Assembly (NCBI GenBank): GCA_964020155.1
Contig: OZ026569.1
Location: 2,597,471-2,661,470 of the forward strand
Length of the DNA stretch: 64,000 bases
Direction of reading: 5' to 3'
From: Chondrilla cf. caribensis
Taxonomy: Eukaryota; Porifera; Demospongiae; Chondrillida; Chondrillidae
Part shown: piece after piece, positions 1 to 23,034 of the stretch
Layout of the letters: every line of letters starts with the position of its first letter
Numbering within the stretch: position 1 is the stretch's first letter
Position numbers and translations under genes: made by a program
Notes under the pieces: generated by a model
Database searches by the model: none
The model's input: the letters and a program-made list of their open reading frames with translations, nothing else
What the model was told of the DNA's origin: nothing

Positions 1-521
1 ACCATACGGCATTAACATGTATTTCGAGATTCCTTGTTCCACAAGAGAATCATTCAGACACAAAAGGTTCAAAAGCATTGATATGTGGTCTAAAGAACCA
101 CCTAACAGTTTTAAAATGGTCAAAAGAACGAGAGATCGATGTTTTAACACGTAAGATATAACGCCCGACTCGCCGAAGAAGAACCCTGGTCCCCCGGTCG
201 TTTCCTGCCTTTCAGAAGATGTCCCGAGTGTCCCCGCTTCATCCTAGTTCTAGAAGAATGTTTCTTGTGTCTGTCGAACGGTTCGAAGGGGTTCAATTCG
301 GCCAGTATCAGAATTGGCAGTCGATCAAAATGGCACGGCGTCCCAAAGAAAGAAACGTCAACGTGTGTGAAAATTCGCCTCGATCTTGTCGAAAAGGGCA
401 TCCACGTCTTTCTCCAGACGTACCGGACGTCATGAAAAGAGTTTCCGTCCTTCAGAGGGTCGTACGATCGCGCCAGACGTCGAAAACGTTGGCCAAATTG
501 TTGGCCTAAATACGTAATACA

Positions 522-552
<31 letters not shown>

Positions 553-2709
553 TTCCACACCGGAAGCGTAGGCGGGCAGGCGGCCGACTCGCAAGAGAGG
601 GGCTCGCTTAGGCTCGCCCCAATTATATTTTATATTGGGCAAAAAAGATGGCCGATTTCAAAAGGCCGAGAATTAGAAATTCGGCTAGAATTCAAGCGAA
701 ACGGCTTCGCTGAACTTTATATCTCCAGCGAAGGTTTTTCCAAACCTAAAGTAGACGTCCAAGTATTTTGAGTGCTGGGAAGGCTTCTGCGACTCCACTT
801 TTACCATTTTTTATCAAATTGTACACTTAGGGCAACTATAAATAGCGCAGATACTAACAATAAAATAGATAGGTCACGGTAGCCGGTTGGTCAGGTGACA
901 CGACTCTAGGCTCCAGGTCGCGGGTTCGAAACCTCAAAAGGACGGTTTTTTTCTCTGAAAAAAAAGAGCTCACTTCCTGGTGGTCAGTCGCAATACTCTC
1001 TACAAAGAACCGTAGGGGGGAGCTTTGGGACTCGCGGCTGACCTCCCAGCTAGAATAGTGTCTTCTGTATTCGCGGAATGACCAAGTACACAGTACCTGT
1101 GGAAAGTCCCTATAAAGCCGACCATGGGTTTGTTCGACCCCGAGTGGGTGACCTTTTTATTTTTTTTTTCAACTCAAGGCCATAAACCACCCGTAACCAT
1201 CATGTACTACTGTATGTTGTATGCATCATTATACAATCACTACGTGTACCACACAAATGGGGAGCACTATATATAGGCAGCATATGTACGACAATGCAGG
1301 AATGATTGACAACAATTATATTATGTATAGACTAGTGGTACTACTAATAAGTGATTATTATCGCTGATTGGGTACTCTAAAATTGATTTTTAGGGGTTGC
1401 TTGAAAAAGATGCCCTATTTTGAGATTCCAAGAATTGGAAATTGGTCTGGAATTTGGGCATAACGGGTATTCCAAACGTAATAACCTCAAAGCCCAAAAA
1501 GAGATGCCTAAGTAGTTCCCGAATATGAATGTTGCAATTCATGCTCTTCAATCATTGATTGACGTGTGAAAATGCATCGATGCTATATGTAAGCTGTATG
1601 TAATACTAAGCTGTGTATGTATGCTGCATGCCAAAAATGTGAGTTGTGAATTGCACTATCTATAATGTCCTTATGGGTGATTTCAGAGTGACTATTACCA
1701 CATTGTCAGGCTATACAAACCTTACCTCTGTCAACCCCACTGTCAGCTTTGATAAGGATGCAGCTTCCTTTCATGTGATACAGAGTTGGCATTCATCAGG
1801 TTACCTTGTGGTTAGCAAACTATATACCTTCAAGGGTTTCCTTAACTCCACGGCAAAAGAAATTGTCAGTTTCAGTATTCAGTGTACAGTGTGTAGGGAG
1901 AGGATGGTCTCTGACAGCTGAACTCTTAATTCCTTCTCAGATTGAGGTGAGCTTCCATTGGTATGTGGACAGAAACTAACCATAAGCCTGTATTAGTATT
2001 ATACTCTTGTGACATGTATGTATAACCAAAGGAATGTATAGTTTGTATCTGACTCACAGACTTTCAGTTGTAAGCTTTAGGTTTAGCCTAGTAGATTCAG
2101 TGAGACATCATAGCTGCCAGTTTATCAGTAAAAACAATGGTGGATTAGATGAATTGTATGTACCACCATATTATGCTCAAGAATCGGTATGGTTGCTATT
2201 GGTGACATGCAAGACAAAATGAATACAACAAAGCTTGAGCTGTTTAACTCATGATGTTGTGATGGGCAACAGGATGTGTGGCTTAAGGAGTGTGCAAATA
2301 TTGTTCACCTGTGTGTGAATGGTAGACGCAGGTGTATACGTTGTGGTAGGAAGTGTAAATACTTCTTGGGGACTGTTGTATGCTTGTATATGTACTTACA
2401 TGCACATTTGTAGACCAGCCAAGCACCACCGGTATCCCTACACACACAAAGATGTACATTCTTCCCACGCTACACTTTGTTGCATTCATTTTGTCTTGTT
2501 ATTGACATCCACAGTCTTCTTCCTGTCGACTATAATACTATATAGTTTGATTAAATATACTGTTCACTAAACGTTACAATGACTCTCATTGCATAATAGT
2601 AGCAGTTACCTATTATATAGGAGATCAGCTATCAATCAATATGGTCTCTGAAATAATGCTTGCATCATCAAATTAAGTTTTACTTAAAATTAGTTGTAAT
2701 CCACACAAA
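1..2709. other. Intergenic region without a convincing gene
   Basis: No open frame here resembles a known protein. Two overlapping frames at 144-560 (-) and 219-509 (+) shadow each other and neither is recognisable. A 91-codon frame at 1646-1921 (+) has ordinary composition but no start context, splice signals or recognised domain. The stretch holds an (AT)n run at about 524-552, a tRNA-derived SINE at about 880-1175, and two diverged copies of a short repeat (about 645-705 and 1400-1460) that also occurs at about 40488-40535. Confidence 0.6.
880..1175 (+). mobile_element. tRNA-derived SINE (probable)
   Basis: A perfect Pol III B box (GGTTCGAAACC, 923-933) lies about 25 bases after an A-box-like stretch (TAGCCGGTTGGTCAGGTGA, 880-898). 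The unit does not fold as a full tRNA. It is followed by about 240 bases of unrelated body that ends in a T-rich run near 1157-1170. This layout is that of a tRNA-derived SINE. The end points are approximate because no target-site duplication was identified. Confidence 0.55.
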
Positions 2710-3396
2710 ATGTTACAATTATATCTTCTGAACCAGTCTAGAACTGAAGTGAGGACCTATAGCATGGATTCCCATTCTAGCTTGGAGAAGAAATATACAT
2801 CCGTAGAGAGTGTCACGACCATAAGTGCTGCCGGATCTGTAGACACCCTGTGTGCCACAGTACGGGACGAGTTTGGGCTCATTGTACTAGAGAGTCATAA
2901 TGAGTATCGAAAGTGTCACATTGACACTCCTCCGCTGCAGTGGTCTGATGAGTGTGCCCTTTCTGCTCAGACACTGGCAGAGCACATGGCCCTCAACAAC
3001 ACCCTCAAGACCTACCCAACACAAGAATATGGACAAAACACTGCCTTCTTCATGAACCTTCACCTGGGTGCACATACAGACACTTCCAACGGTGACAGCA
3101 GGCAATCAATATCACTGATGAAGAGTGATATGTCAGAGAAGAATTTGGCACAGTATGTGTGTGACGTATGGTATTCTGAGTGCGCCAACTACAGTTACTC
3201 CAGGCCAGGATTCAACATGGATTCTAAGATAACAGGTCACTTCTCGCAAATGATATGGAAATCAACAAGGGAAATGGGAGTATCCAAGTTGGTACAAGAT
3301 GGTAGAACGTTTGTAGTTGCCGTCTACAAGCCACCCGGAAATATAGAAGGCAGCTACGAAGATAATGTGTTGAGGAGATGTACTGAGGAAGAATGA
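2710..3396 (+). CDS. GAPR-1/GLIPR2-like CAP-domain protein
   Basis: Intronless frame of 228 codons; a second possible start, Met19 (2764), would give 210 aa. The CAP domain covers about residues 53-222. It has the HNEYR helix start (63-67), the CAP signature GHFSQMIWKSTREMG (176-190), a FVVAVYKPPGN strand (201-211) and a GAPR-1-like end (YEDNVL, 216-221). No signal peptide or membrane segment is visible, which fits the intracellular, Golgi- or membrane-associated GAPR-1 branch rather than secreted venom- or CRISP-type CAP proteins. Of the four pocket residues of human GAPR-1 (H54, E65, E86, H103), only the last two are kept (E157, H177). The first two align with Thr101 and Gln109 (GEN has become GQN). 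An extra stretch of about 35 residues (about 112-146) follows the GQN. Family call is firm; function is unknown. Confidence 0.85.
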   Translation: MLQLYLLNQSRTEVRTYSMDSHSSLEKKYTSVESVTTISAAGSVDTLCATVRDEFGLIVLESHNEYRKCHIDTPPLQWSDECALSAQTLAEHMALNNTLKTYPTQEYGQNTAFFMNLHLGAHTDTSNGDSRQSISLMKSDMSEKNLAQYVCDVWYSECANYSYSRPGFNMDSKITGHFSQMIWKSTREMGVSKLVQDGRTFVVAVYKPPGNIEGSYEDNVLRRCTEEE

Positions 3397-3767
3397 ATTG
3401 GAATTATCGTATACACCGAACAACGGGACCCCAAAGCAGCCTGGAAAATGACAACAATATATAATAATTTAATGCTATTGTACTCTATTAATACTATTTA
3501 TTGGTAATGCATTTGAATTCCATTGTATGCATCTGTAAATAGTAACATTTAGGACTTACAATTTATTTACACCTATTTATAAGTGGTTTTACAAGAAATT
3601 TTATCTCATACGGTATTCATTCAACATGCCTATTATTATTAGAAAACAAATTTAGATCCACATTTTATATTATATTTATACGAAATATGATCGTGGATAT
3701 TTTCAAGGTGAACTATTGGATTGTACAGTTATGTGGTATTAATATAGAATATGTATACATATAAATC

Positions 3768-14790
<11,023 letters not shown>

Positions 14791-15066
14791 GCTGTTTGTA
14801 TGCATTTCTCGACAAGTGTCAACAACTTGTTACTCGTGCCTTTTCGTAATTAAAAAGTTTAATAATTAATGATAGTGTGATTGTAATGATGCTGTGAAAT
14901 ATTTATGATGCCTGATTTCCAGTGTGGATATGTATCATGAATTTGGGCTCATGTACAGGAGCAAGAAGAGGCGTTCTCTCAATTTTCCTGCCAAGATAAC
15001 GCCATCCTTTACTGTTGTGCATGATCGACATCTGAGTAAAGTTACCATGTACCTTAAAATGTGCAA

Positions 15067-15279
15067 TACCGTATAGCGTGAGAGTTTCGTGGACTAAAAG
15101 TTTCGCGAAGAATTAAACTTGTATTCGCGGATGTTTTATATATTCGTGAACACCCAATGACGCAATCGTCTGACAATTAACTAGTCTAACTAGTTAGACT
15201 AATAATTAACGCGATGGGCGTTAAAACGCCAAAAATTTCGCGAAAGTTTTGTTCCGCGAAACTTTCCGTCCATACGGTA
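15067..15279. mobile_element. TIR element (MITE), TACCGTATAGCG family
   Basis: A 213-base element lies in the gap between DDX23 and the sulfotransferase gene. The left end TACCGTATAGCG and right end CATACGGTA are inverted, and GAAAGTTT-type inner repeats continue the symmetry. A palindromic centre sits near 15178-15205 (AACTAGTCTAACTAGTTAGA). A relative with the same termini lies at 37838-38032. There is no coding capacity. Confidence 0.75.
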
Positions 15280-15504
15280 TGTTATAGGATTTTTCTTTGA
15301 CTTCAATTCCCATGCAGTACAGCTAGAGATAGTTACATGATAGGCCAGACCCTTTCTTGCCTGGATGATGTCCCAATTTCATAGTTGGAGACAAGAATGA
15401 GTCTGGGCTATGCAAGACTAGGCCTTTATAGCTATGTAGAAGATGCTACTTGAATAAGAGTTAATTTGAATTTCATTATAAGAAATAATTAAATTTCAAA
15501 TATA

Positions 15505-16446
15505 TTAGGATGCCATAGATTTCATTCCTTTATAAAGTTCTTCATAGTTTGAGAATCCAGTCACTGGTTCAACAATCTCCTTCCACTTCATATCAAGAAC
15601 ACTACGAACATGTACGGGAAGTTTCTCCTTTCCTTCTTTAGTGGATCCACTGCGAATCTTCTTACTGGTACCGGTAGTTTCTTTCAGCTCTCCATGTTTA
15701 TTACGAGCCTGCTTGAGGGAATTGGAGTTAAACTTTTCCCATTTCTCTTTCATATACTCAAAAGAGCTTTTTTCCACAGATGAACATACATTCATCTCTC
15801 CATTGATCTCCATGAATCTTGCAATTCTTCTCACTTCACTTTCCAGATCCTCAACGAGGTCCTCATAGAACACAAACATCACATTCGGATTGTGACGGTG
15901 AGCATACCAGCTTGCTAGCATACCAAAATATGACTCGTCTTTGGCTAAAAAATCAAACCGCAGTGGAATCCAACAGCCTAATATGAATTCTTCCGGAGAC
16001 AGTTCTCCAGGGTCAAAGTACATCGTTTCGTTGTACTTATAGTCACTGTAGGCTACAGAATATGGATGTCGCAAGATGAAAAGGTACTTTCCTTTTTTTG
16101 GAGAGGTCCAATGGTGTACCTTGAAACACCTCGGAATTGCCTTCTGCTCTGCCTCAAGGTCTTGTCCCAGATCGGCTGCGACTTCTAACAGCGGAACAAC
16201 AAGTAAAAGGTCCTCAAAATCTTCATCTCCTCCTGTTCGGAGCTGATGAACGATTTGCTGCATCCATGTGGTCCCAGTCTTCGGGTAACCAACTATGATG
16301 ACGTCACTTAAACGCGGTTCAAATCTGAGTCCTTCCTTCATACCTCTCTCCGATACTAAGGTGCCCATACGTTCTTTAACTTTACGAATTTTGTCTTCTG
16401 CATTAACCATTGAAGGCTGTAGCTGATCGGAGGAACTGGAAGCCAT
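15505..16446 (-). CDS. Cytosolic sulfotransferase (SULT family)
   Basis: Intronless frame. I chose the MASSSSDQ start at 16446 (313 aa, usual SULT size); the frame also runs 18 codons further up to 16500. SULTs transfer sulfate from PAPS to hydroxyl or amine groups of small molecules. The PAPS 5'-phosphosulfate loop YPKTGTTW, the catalytic His in CFKVHHW, the 3'-phosphate-binding stretch RHPYSVAYSDYKY and the downstream FYEDL helix are all present in order. The C-terminal PAPS loop, normally RKGxxGDWK, is altered to RSGSTKEGKEK, so the second glycine and the tryptophan are not conserved. The gene converges with DDX23 and points away from the transposon remnant and GARS. The substrate cannot be told from sequence. 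Lack of introns beside intron-rich genes may mean a retrocopy origin. Confidence 0.88.
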   Translation of the reverse strand: MASSSSDQLQPSMVNAEDKIRKVKERMGTLVSERGMKEGLRFEPRLSDVIIVGYPKTGTTWMQQIVHQLRTGGDEDFEDLLLVVPLLEVAADLGQDLEAEQKAIPRCFKVHHWTSPKKGKYLFILRHPYSVAYSDYKYNETMYFDPGELSPEEFILGCWIPLRFDFLAKDESYFGMLASWYAHRHNPNVMFVFYEDLVEDLESEVRRIARFMEINGEMNVCSSVEKSSFEYMKEKWEKFNSNSLKQARNKHGELKETTGTSKKIRSGSTKEGKEKLPVHVRSVLDMKWKEIVEPVTGFSNYEELYKGMKSMAS

Positions 16447-16687
16447 TATAATAGACGAGATGAGTCGGTGGTAAAGAAGTTGATAACTTTCTGGTATCAA
16501 TTACCGGACAAAAGTTGGAATATAAATCAAAAGTCGTTGGGCGTCTTGGAATTTCCTAAAATATTGTACAGACTTTCTAATTTTTCTATGGTTTAACCAT
16601 AGTAGTGTCTGTGGTTTAACCGATCGATAATAATGATATTGTACGTATACGAAAATATACTGCGTTTTGGTTTGTGAACGGGAAAAC

Positions 16688-17130
16688 ATGGCTGCCGCGA
16701 AGCGCGTCGGGACATTTGAGCGTTAAAAGTGGATATTCTGAAGCAACTCGAATCACCTGATGTGACTCAAGCATCTTTAGCCAAGATCTTTGGTGCTTCT
16801 GCCTCACAGGTATTAGGTATAGTTAAGGCTAAGGGAGAAATTTTCCAACAATTCGATAACGGCGGCAATCGTGAACAAAAGCGTCAGAGGTCATGCAAAT
16901 GCCGAAACAAAAGGCGACAGAGCTTACAACAGCATTATTCATACGTTATCTACTGTATGTTATACAATGTTTTATTGACAGTTTCGGTGAAATATTCCCA
17001 TTAACAAGCAGGCCATCCCGTTTAAGCAGTGGAATGAGTATGTATAGAATCCGTTACCACAGAAAACATCCAATTTAAAAGGAAATCCCCTTTATTAGGG
17101 TCCAGTGCCAGTGGAGTCCACTGTATAAAC
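16688..17130 (+). pseudogene. pogo/Tigger (CENP-B-like) transposase N-terminus remnant
   Basis: Starting at an ATG (16688), MAAAKRVGTFER hits a stop. One base out of frame the sequence continues as LKVDILKQLESPDVTQASLAKIFGASASQV, the helix-turn-helix pattern of the CENP-B/pogo N-terminal DNA-binding domain. It runs on to about 16890 (GGNREQKRQRS) and then loses similarity. No DDE domain follows. At about 17097-17128 an AGTGGAGTCCACTGTA stretch resembles a pogo-type terminus. The frameshift near 16722 and the missing catalytic part make it a broken fragment. It lies about 130 bases upstream of the GARS start. Confidence 0.6.
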
Positions 17131-17256
17131 TGATTGATATTATAATTGTTTTGTACGGCACACTAGATCGTATGCGGTTTTCCACAATCGACAACGAGCA
17201 TTAACGCGTTGAAACCCACGTGGCGTACAGCTATTTGTATTGTCAGTACGTAGTGA

Positions 17257-19971
17257 ATGCTGACCACTTCTCTTTGGCGCCTCTGTGGATCTTCTAGAAC
17301 GCGCTTGGTTTATTCCATTAGGTGTTTCAGGACGAATTACACTTTGAAAAGAGTTCTATTTTCCGGAATGGCGTCCAAAGTTGAAGCAGAAGCGATTCTT
17401 CAGGAGCTGAGAGACTCTGTCAAACAACAGGTAGATTATTTCCCCAGGCATAGGGCATGGGATAGGGTATTATATGGCTTACATGTGTCGAGTGATAACT
17501 GCGATAATACATATGTCGGGTTTTAATCTCCACGAATGGGCCCCTTGGCGTGTGCTATCAAGTTTGTAGTGGTTATTGAAATTATCTATACTATGTGTAG
17601 TTGGATAGCCTATGTTAGTCCTAGTCATGCACCTGTTTTAGCTACGAATCTGGCTATATGGCAGGGACAATGCTTGCTCCACGTCTCATGGTCTCATCAA
17701 AAACAGACGTAGCTTTCTAACCCTTCCTTGAAGGGGAGTGGGGAGATACGTATATGTGAGCGTGTAAGCAAAAAGGTCCCTTAGCCATTGTTAACACAAT
17801 GTTCAGATTGTATTCAAAACAGCCAAAGAATTCAAAATTTTGGTTAGTGTATGTGGGTCAACTGGAGAACCATTGTGTAATTGTCATTCCCATGATGGTG
17901 ATCACATTCTTCAGTTGATCCCTGTGTGCTTAGTAGTAATCCTGTAGGGTAGTACACTCACTAATGGGACCAAACTTTCCTGGTAACGTTGGCCAATAGG
18001 CAAAATCTCACACAACAATAATTATTCTCTTTACTCAATTTATATTTTGTCTCAACAAGTTTGTACTGTACTTCATGTAGGGCAGTCTGTCTGTATAACT
18101 TACCATAAGAGATTTCCATGTTGACAGTGTGTCATTGATCACTCTGGAGATATTGTGCACTGTTGTGCATTCAGTGGGAGCACTTTGTTGTATGCCGATT
18201 GTGCTATTGTTGTACTGTTACTGGTGCAGGGTGATGTGATACGCAAGTTGAAAGAGAGTGGTCGACCAAAAATGGAGATAAATGAAGCTGTTTCTGAGTT
18301 GAAGGCTCGGAAGAAGAAGCTTGAAGAAAAGGTGAAAAAATGCAAATTTTTGTTAGTTGTTGAATGTAACAGTGAAAAGCCTATCGTAGTAATTCATGAT
18401 TGAGACCACCTATGGAACCAGTTGAAGTACAGTAGAACCTCACAATTGAGACCACCTATGGGACCAGTTGAAGTACAGTAGGACCTCACAATTGAGACCA
18501 CCTATGGGACCAGTTGAAGTACAGTAGGACCTCACAATTGAGACCACCTATGGGACCAGTTGAAGTACAGTAGGACCTCACAATTGAGACCACCTATGGG
18601 ACCAGTTGAAGTACAGTAGGACCTCACAATTGAGACCACCTATGGACCAGTTGAAGTACAGTAGGACCTCACAATGGAGACCATGAATGAGATTAGTCAA
18701 GGTGGTCTCATTCGTGAGGTGGTTTCAATTCCAATGTTGGAAGTGTATAGAGTGATACAGCAGAGATTTCTGGACTGGAAAGAATAGTGTAGCATAGTAG
18801 TGGCTTGTTACTGGGACCTGTTAATGATGCCAGGTAAATGTATGTCATTCTCCAGGAGAAGGAACTCGCTCCTCCAGAAGAGAAATTCAATCGTGCTGGG
18901 CTGGAAGACTTGCTGAAAAGAAGATTCTTCTACTCTGTCTCTTATGGGATATATGGAGGTGGGTACAGAGGTTGTACAGATAGGGGATTACCCTGTGGTA
19001 CTTGTGTGTATGTGTTGTGTAGTCAACTGCAAGTGTATATACAGTAAAATCACGTTAAGACAAACCATAAGGGACTCACAAGATCAGCTCTTCTTATCAA
19101 GTTCTGTTTACTATGTGTACACTACTACAGCATCAGAATAATGCTTAAAAGTTGGTTTGTGTTAAGTAGCAATTTGTCTTGAGAGTATTTCTCCGATCAT
19201 TAAGAAGCGCTCAGTCACGCCATGACTGAAAGCCTCCTTTATCCTCTCCCTTATCATGAAGACCACAAATGTTCAATTGTGTGTCGGAATGGTAAGATGA
19301 GGACAGTCATCCAACTGATGTACAGGGTATACCACACTGATGAGCTCAAATGAGAGTAAAACAGCTGTCTGTGGTTCGTTTTTGAGGATTTGGATGACTG
19401 GGAGGTCATCACTGGTTGCCATCAAAATAGGACTTTGTTCCCCAGCTGATAGAGACCTCGGTCATATCAGCTGGTTGGCGTAATATCCAGTCACGTATTC
19501 TTAACTTGCATGTTTCTACTGTATGTGTAATATGAGCGTGATGTATGTGTTTTGTGTTATTACTTTTACGTACGTATATGTATACATCATATAGGTCTGT
19601 GTATTTATGCAGGTTTACTTGTTTGTTAGTCTCTCTTACACACCTTGTGTCAGGTTTTGCTGGTTTGTATGACTATGGTCCCATGGGTTGTGCCATGAAG
19701 ACAAACTTGATCAACATTTGGAGACAGCATTTTGTGATCCAAGACAATCTGCTGGAGATAGACACCCCTACACTGGCACCTGCAGTGGTGTTGAAGTGAG
19801 TCCAGAGAGTTAGGAGGGCAGGGGGAGGGGACAAAAGAGAATGACTGACTCCAACAAAACTCTGTCAGAAATGTACATAGGAAAAGTACATTTTAGGATA
19901 CAGTACATATGCATACAAACACACGCTCACACACACTCCCCACACACACGCTACACAAACACACACACACG

Positions 19972-20042
<71 letters not shown>

Positions 20043-21571
20043 CACAAGGTGTGAGTAACTCTAATTTTGTTTTACATTCTTACAAACTACGTACCTTTTT
20101 ATACATACATTTGAAACTGTTGGTATGTGTGTAACTTGCCATGCAGGACTTCTGGTCATGTGGACAAGTTTGCTGATGTAATGGTCAAAGACCTGAAGTC
20201 AGGTCAGTGTTACCGAGCTGACCATTTGGTGCAGGACCACTTTGAAGCTGAGCTGGCCAAGCCAAAGTGTCCACTGGAGAAGAAGGAAGAATATGAGGGA
20301 ATAATAACCACGGTGAGTGACTGGGATCCCAAGTACAATATATATACAGTGCATGTACTTACAATATTGTTAGATTTTTAGAGATACTAACAAGGTCAAT
20401 AAGAGACACTCCATACAATAGGAGACATGAGAGACACCTTGATGCTCAATAGAGACACTCTATAGCTCAATAAGAGTCAACATAGTTGTGTAAGAGACAC
20501 TCTATAGCTCAATAAGAGTCAACATAGTTGTGTAAGAGACACTCTATAGCTTGATAAGAGTCAGCATAGTTGCGTAAGAGACACTCTATAGCTCAATAAG
20601 AGTCAACATAGTTGTGTAAGAGACACTCTATAGCTTGATAAGAGTCAACATAGTTGTGTAAGAGACACTCTATAGCTTGATAAGAGTCAGCATAGTTGCG
20701 TAAGAGACACTCTATAGCTCAATAAGAGTCAACATAGTTGTGTAAGAGACACTCTATAGCTTGATAAGAGTCAGCATAGTTGTGTAAGAGAAACTGTGGC
20801 AAATTGATAAGTTTGGCACATCAACCAAGTCATTGATATGTACACAAGTGGATCCAGGCTCCGAAATGATGTTGGATGAAAGGGTTCGGTTAATGACACA
20901 GCTGTTTATTAATGGGATTTCACTTTATGATAGAAGTTTGTTGACACGCTAAGCCTTGGACAATTACATAGTCACTTGTTGGTAAGATTACTATTATTTT
21001 GCCAACAAGTGACGTGCGTAATTGTCCTAAAAATAGACAGCAATCTATTGAGATTTCGTTTGTGTTGTGTGCACTCACAGCTGGACAACCTCACCAAGGA
21101 GGAGATTGGCCAAGTCATCAGGAAGTACGAGATAAAGGCTCCCACAACAAACAATGACCTGTCTGATCCTTTGGACTTTAATCTAATGTTTTCGACAAGC
21201 ATAGGACCGGGAGGACACATCCCAAGGTATACTGTGTATGTGTGTAGGAAAACATACACAGCTATGTACTGTAGGTATGCCCTGTACATACAGTATATAC
21301 TGTATATTATATATATATATACGTATATATACCGTATATAGCAAGTTTGCTGCTCAGGATTTGTCCCTTACTTGTCTCTTGTGTATATACAGTAAATGCA
21401 CATATGATGAATGGTGTATGTATGTATATACAGTATATATAATATGTATGTGTATGTACAGTATTTGTATCCTGGTTGATGGTTTGCTGAGGCAATTACT
21501 GGAGAAAGTATGCCTGCCATACAGCACAGGTGCCAGTTGCCAGGATGCAACTATCAAATGTGTGGACATGT

Positions 21572-21636
<65 letters not shown>

Positions 21637-22998
21637 AGTATGTATTTGTTCACTTGTACTCACGACTATGCTTATCTATTGATACAGTGTGTACAAGCCG
21701 AAATTGATATTTGGTGTTATAGTAATTTTGTCCTTCTTTGTCACTTCCTATAGCTCTATTCTTACTTCCTGAAACTGTACTTTTACTTCTTGTTGCTTTA
21801 AGCTTGTTTACTGTTGCTCATTCCTCACTTTCTGTAGTTTCCTCAGACCAGAAACCGCTCAGGGAATCTTTGTCAACTTCAAGAAACTCTTGGAATTCAA
21901 CAACGGTCACCTACCATTTGGAGGGGCCACCATAGGAAGGGCCTTTCGTAATGAGATATCCCCTCGCTCTGGTCTGATTCGAGTTAGGTAAGAATTGTCA
22001 GTGCCTGTGTACATGTATGCATTCGTATGTACATATGCATTATGTCTGTATAGCCAGGTACGTGTGTGTACAGCCGAGTACATGTGTGTATAGCCAGGTA
22101 CATGTGTGGATACCCAGATATATGGGGTTATGTCAAACTTTCATACTTTATAGTATAAAAAGTTGCAATCTAAAAATTACATGTTGTCTTTTCTCCTTCT
22201 TAGAGAATTTGATCTAGCAGAGATAGAGTATTTCATCAATCCGGAGAAGAAGGAGAGGTTTACCAAGTTCCACACTGTTGCCGATGTGTCTCCTTATCTG
22301 TGGAACCGTGACGACCAGCTCTCCGGAGTCAAACCGAAGAAAATGACTCTCAGAGAAGCAGTGGACAAAGTGAGTTAATTCTTGTGTGTATTTCTGAATG
22401 CTGTTATCATAGTAACAATCTCCCACCACTTTGATCAAGTTCAGAATACTAATATTGACCAACACTTTAATTTTGCCAATTTGTCGCGTGTAATCAACCC
22501 TAACCTGTCAGACAGGCTCACTTCACTATAAGATTTTCCTGAAAGCATTCAGTGCTGAAGAGGCCTAGTCTTGCAGAGCCAGACCCTTTTTGTTTCCAGT
22601 AGTGATGTATGGATAACTAGGTCTGCTGACATGAGACTAAAATTGTGATACAGTGGAACCTCTCTATAAAGGACAAATTGGGACCAGGTATAATTTGTCC
22701 TCTGTAGAGAGGTTTTCCACTATTCAGAGGTGAAATTTATTAGCACTATAGGAAAATCTACTTTTGGTGCCTTACAGAGGGTCCTTTGTAGGGAGGTAAT
22801 TTCTATGGTGTCCTTTATTGGGAGAGTTCTTTAATAGAGGTTCCACTGTATTCATAATGATGATGTCTTTCATTGTGATATGGGTTTTACCATTATTACA
22901 CCAGTCTACTATACACATATATTTGTTCATACATACATATGTACATGCATACACACGTGTACATACATACATACATACATACGTACGTACATACATGC

Positions 22999-23034
<36 letters not shown>

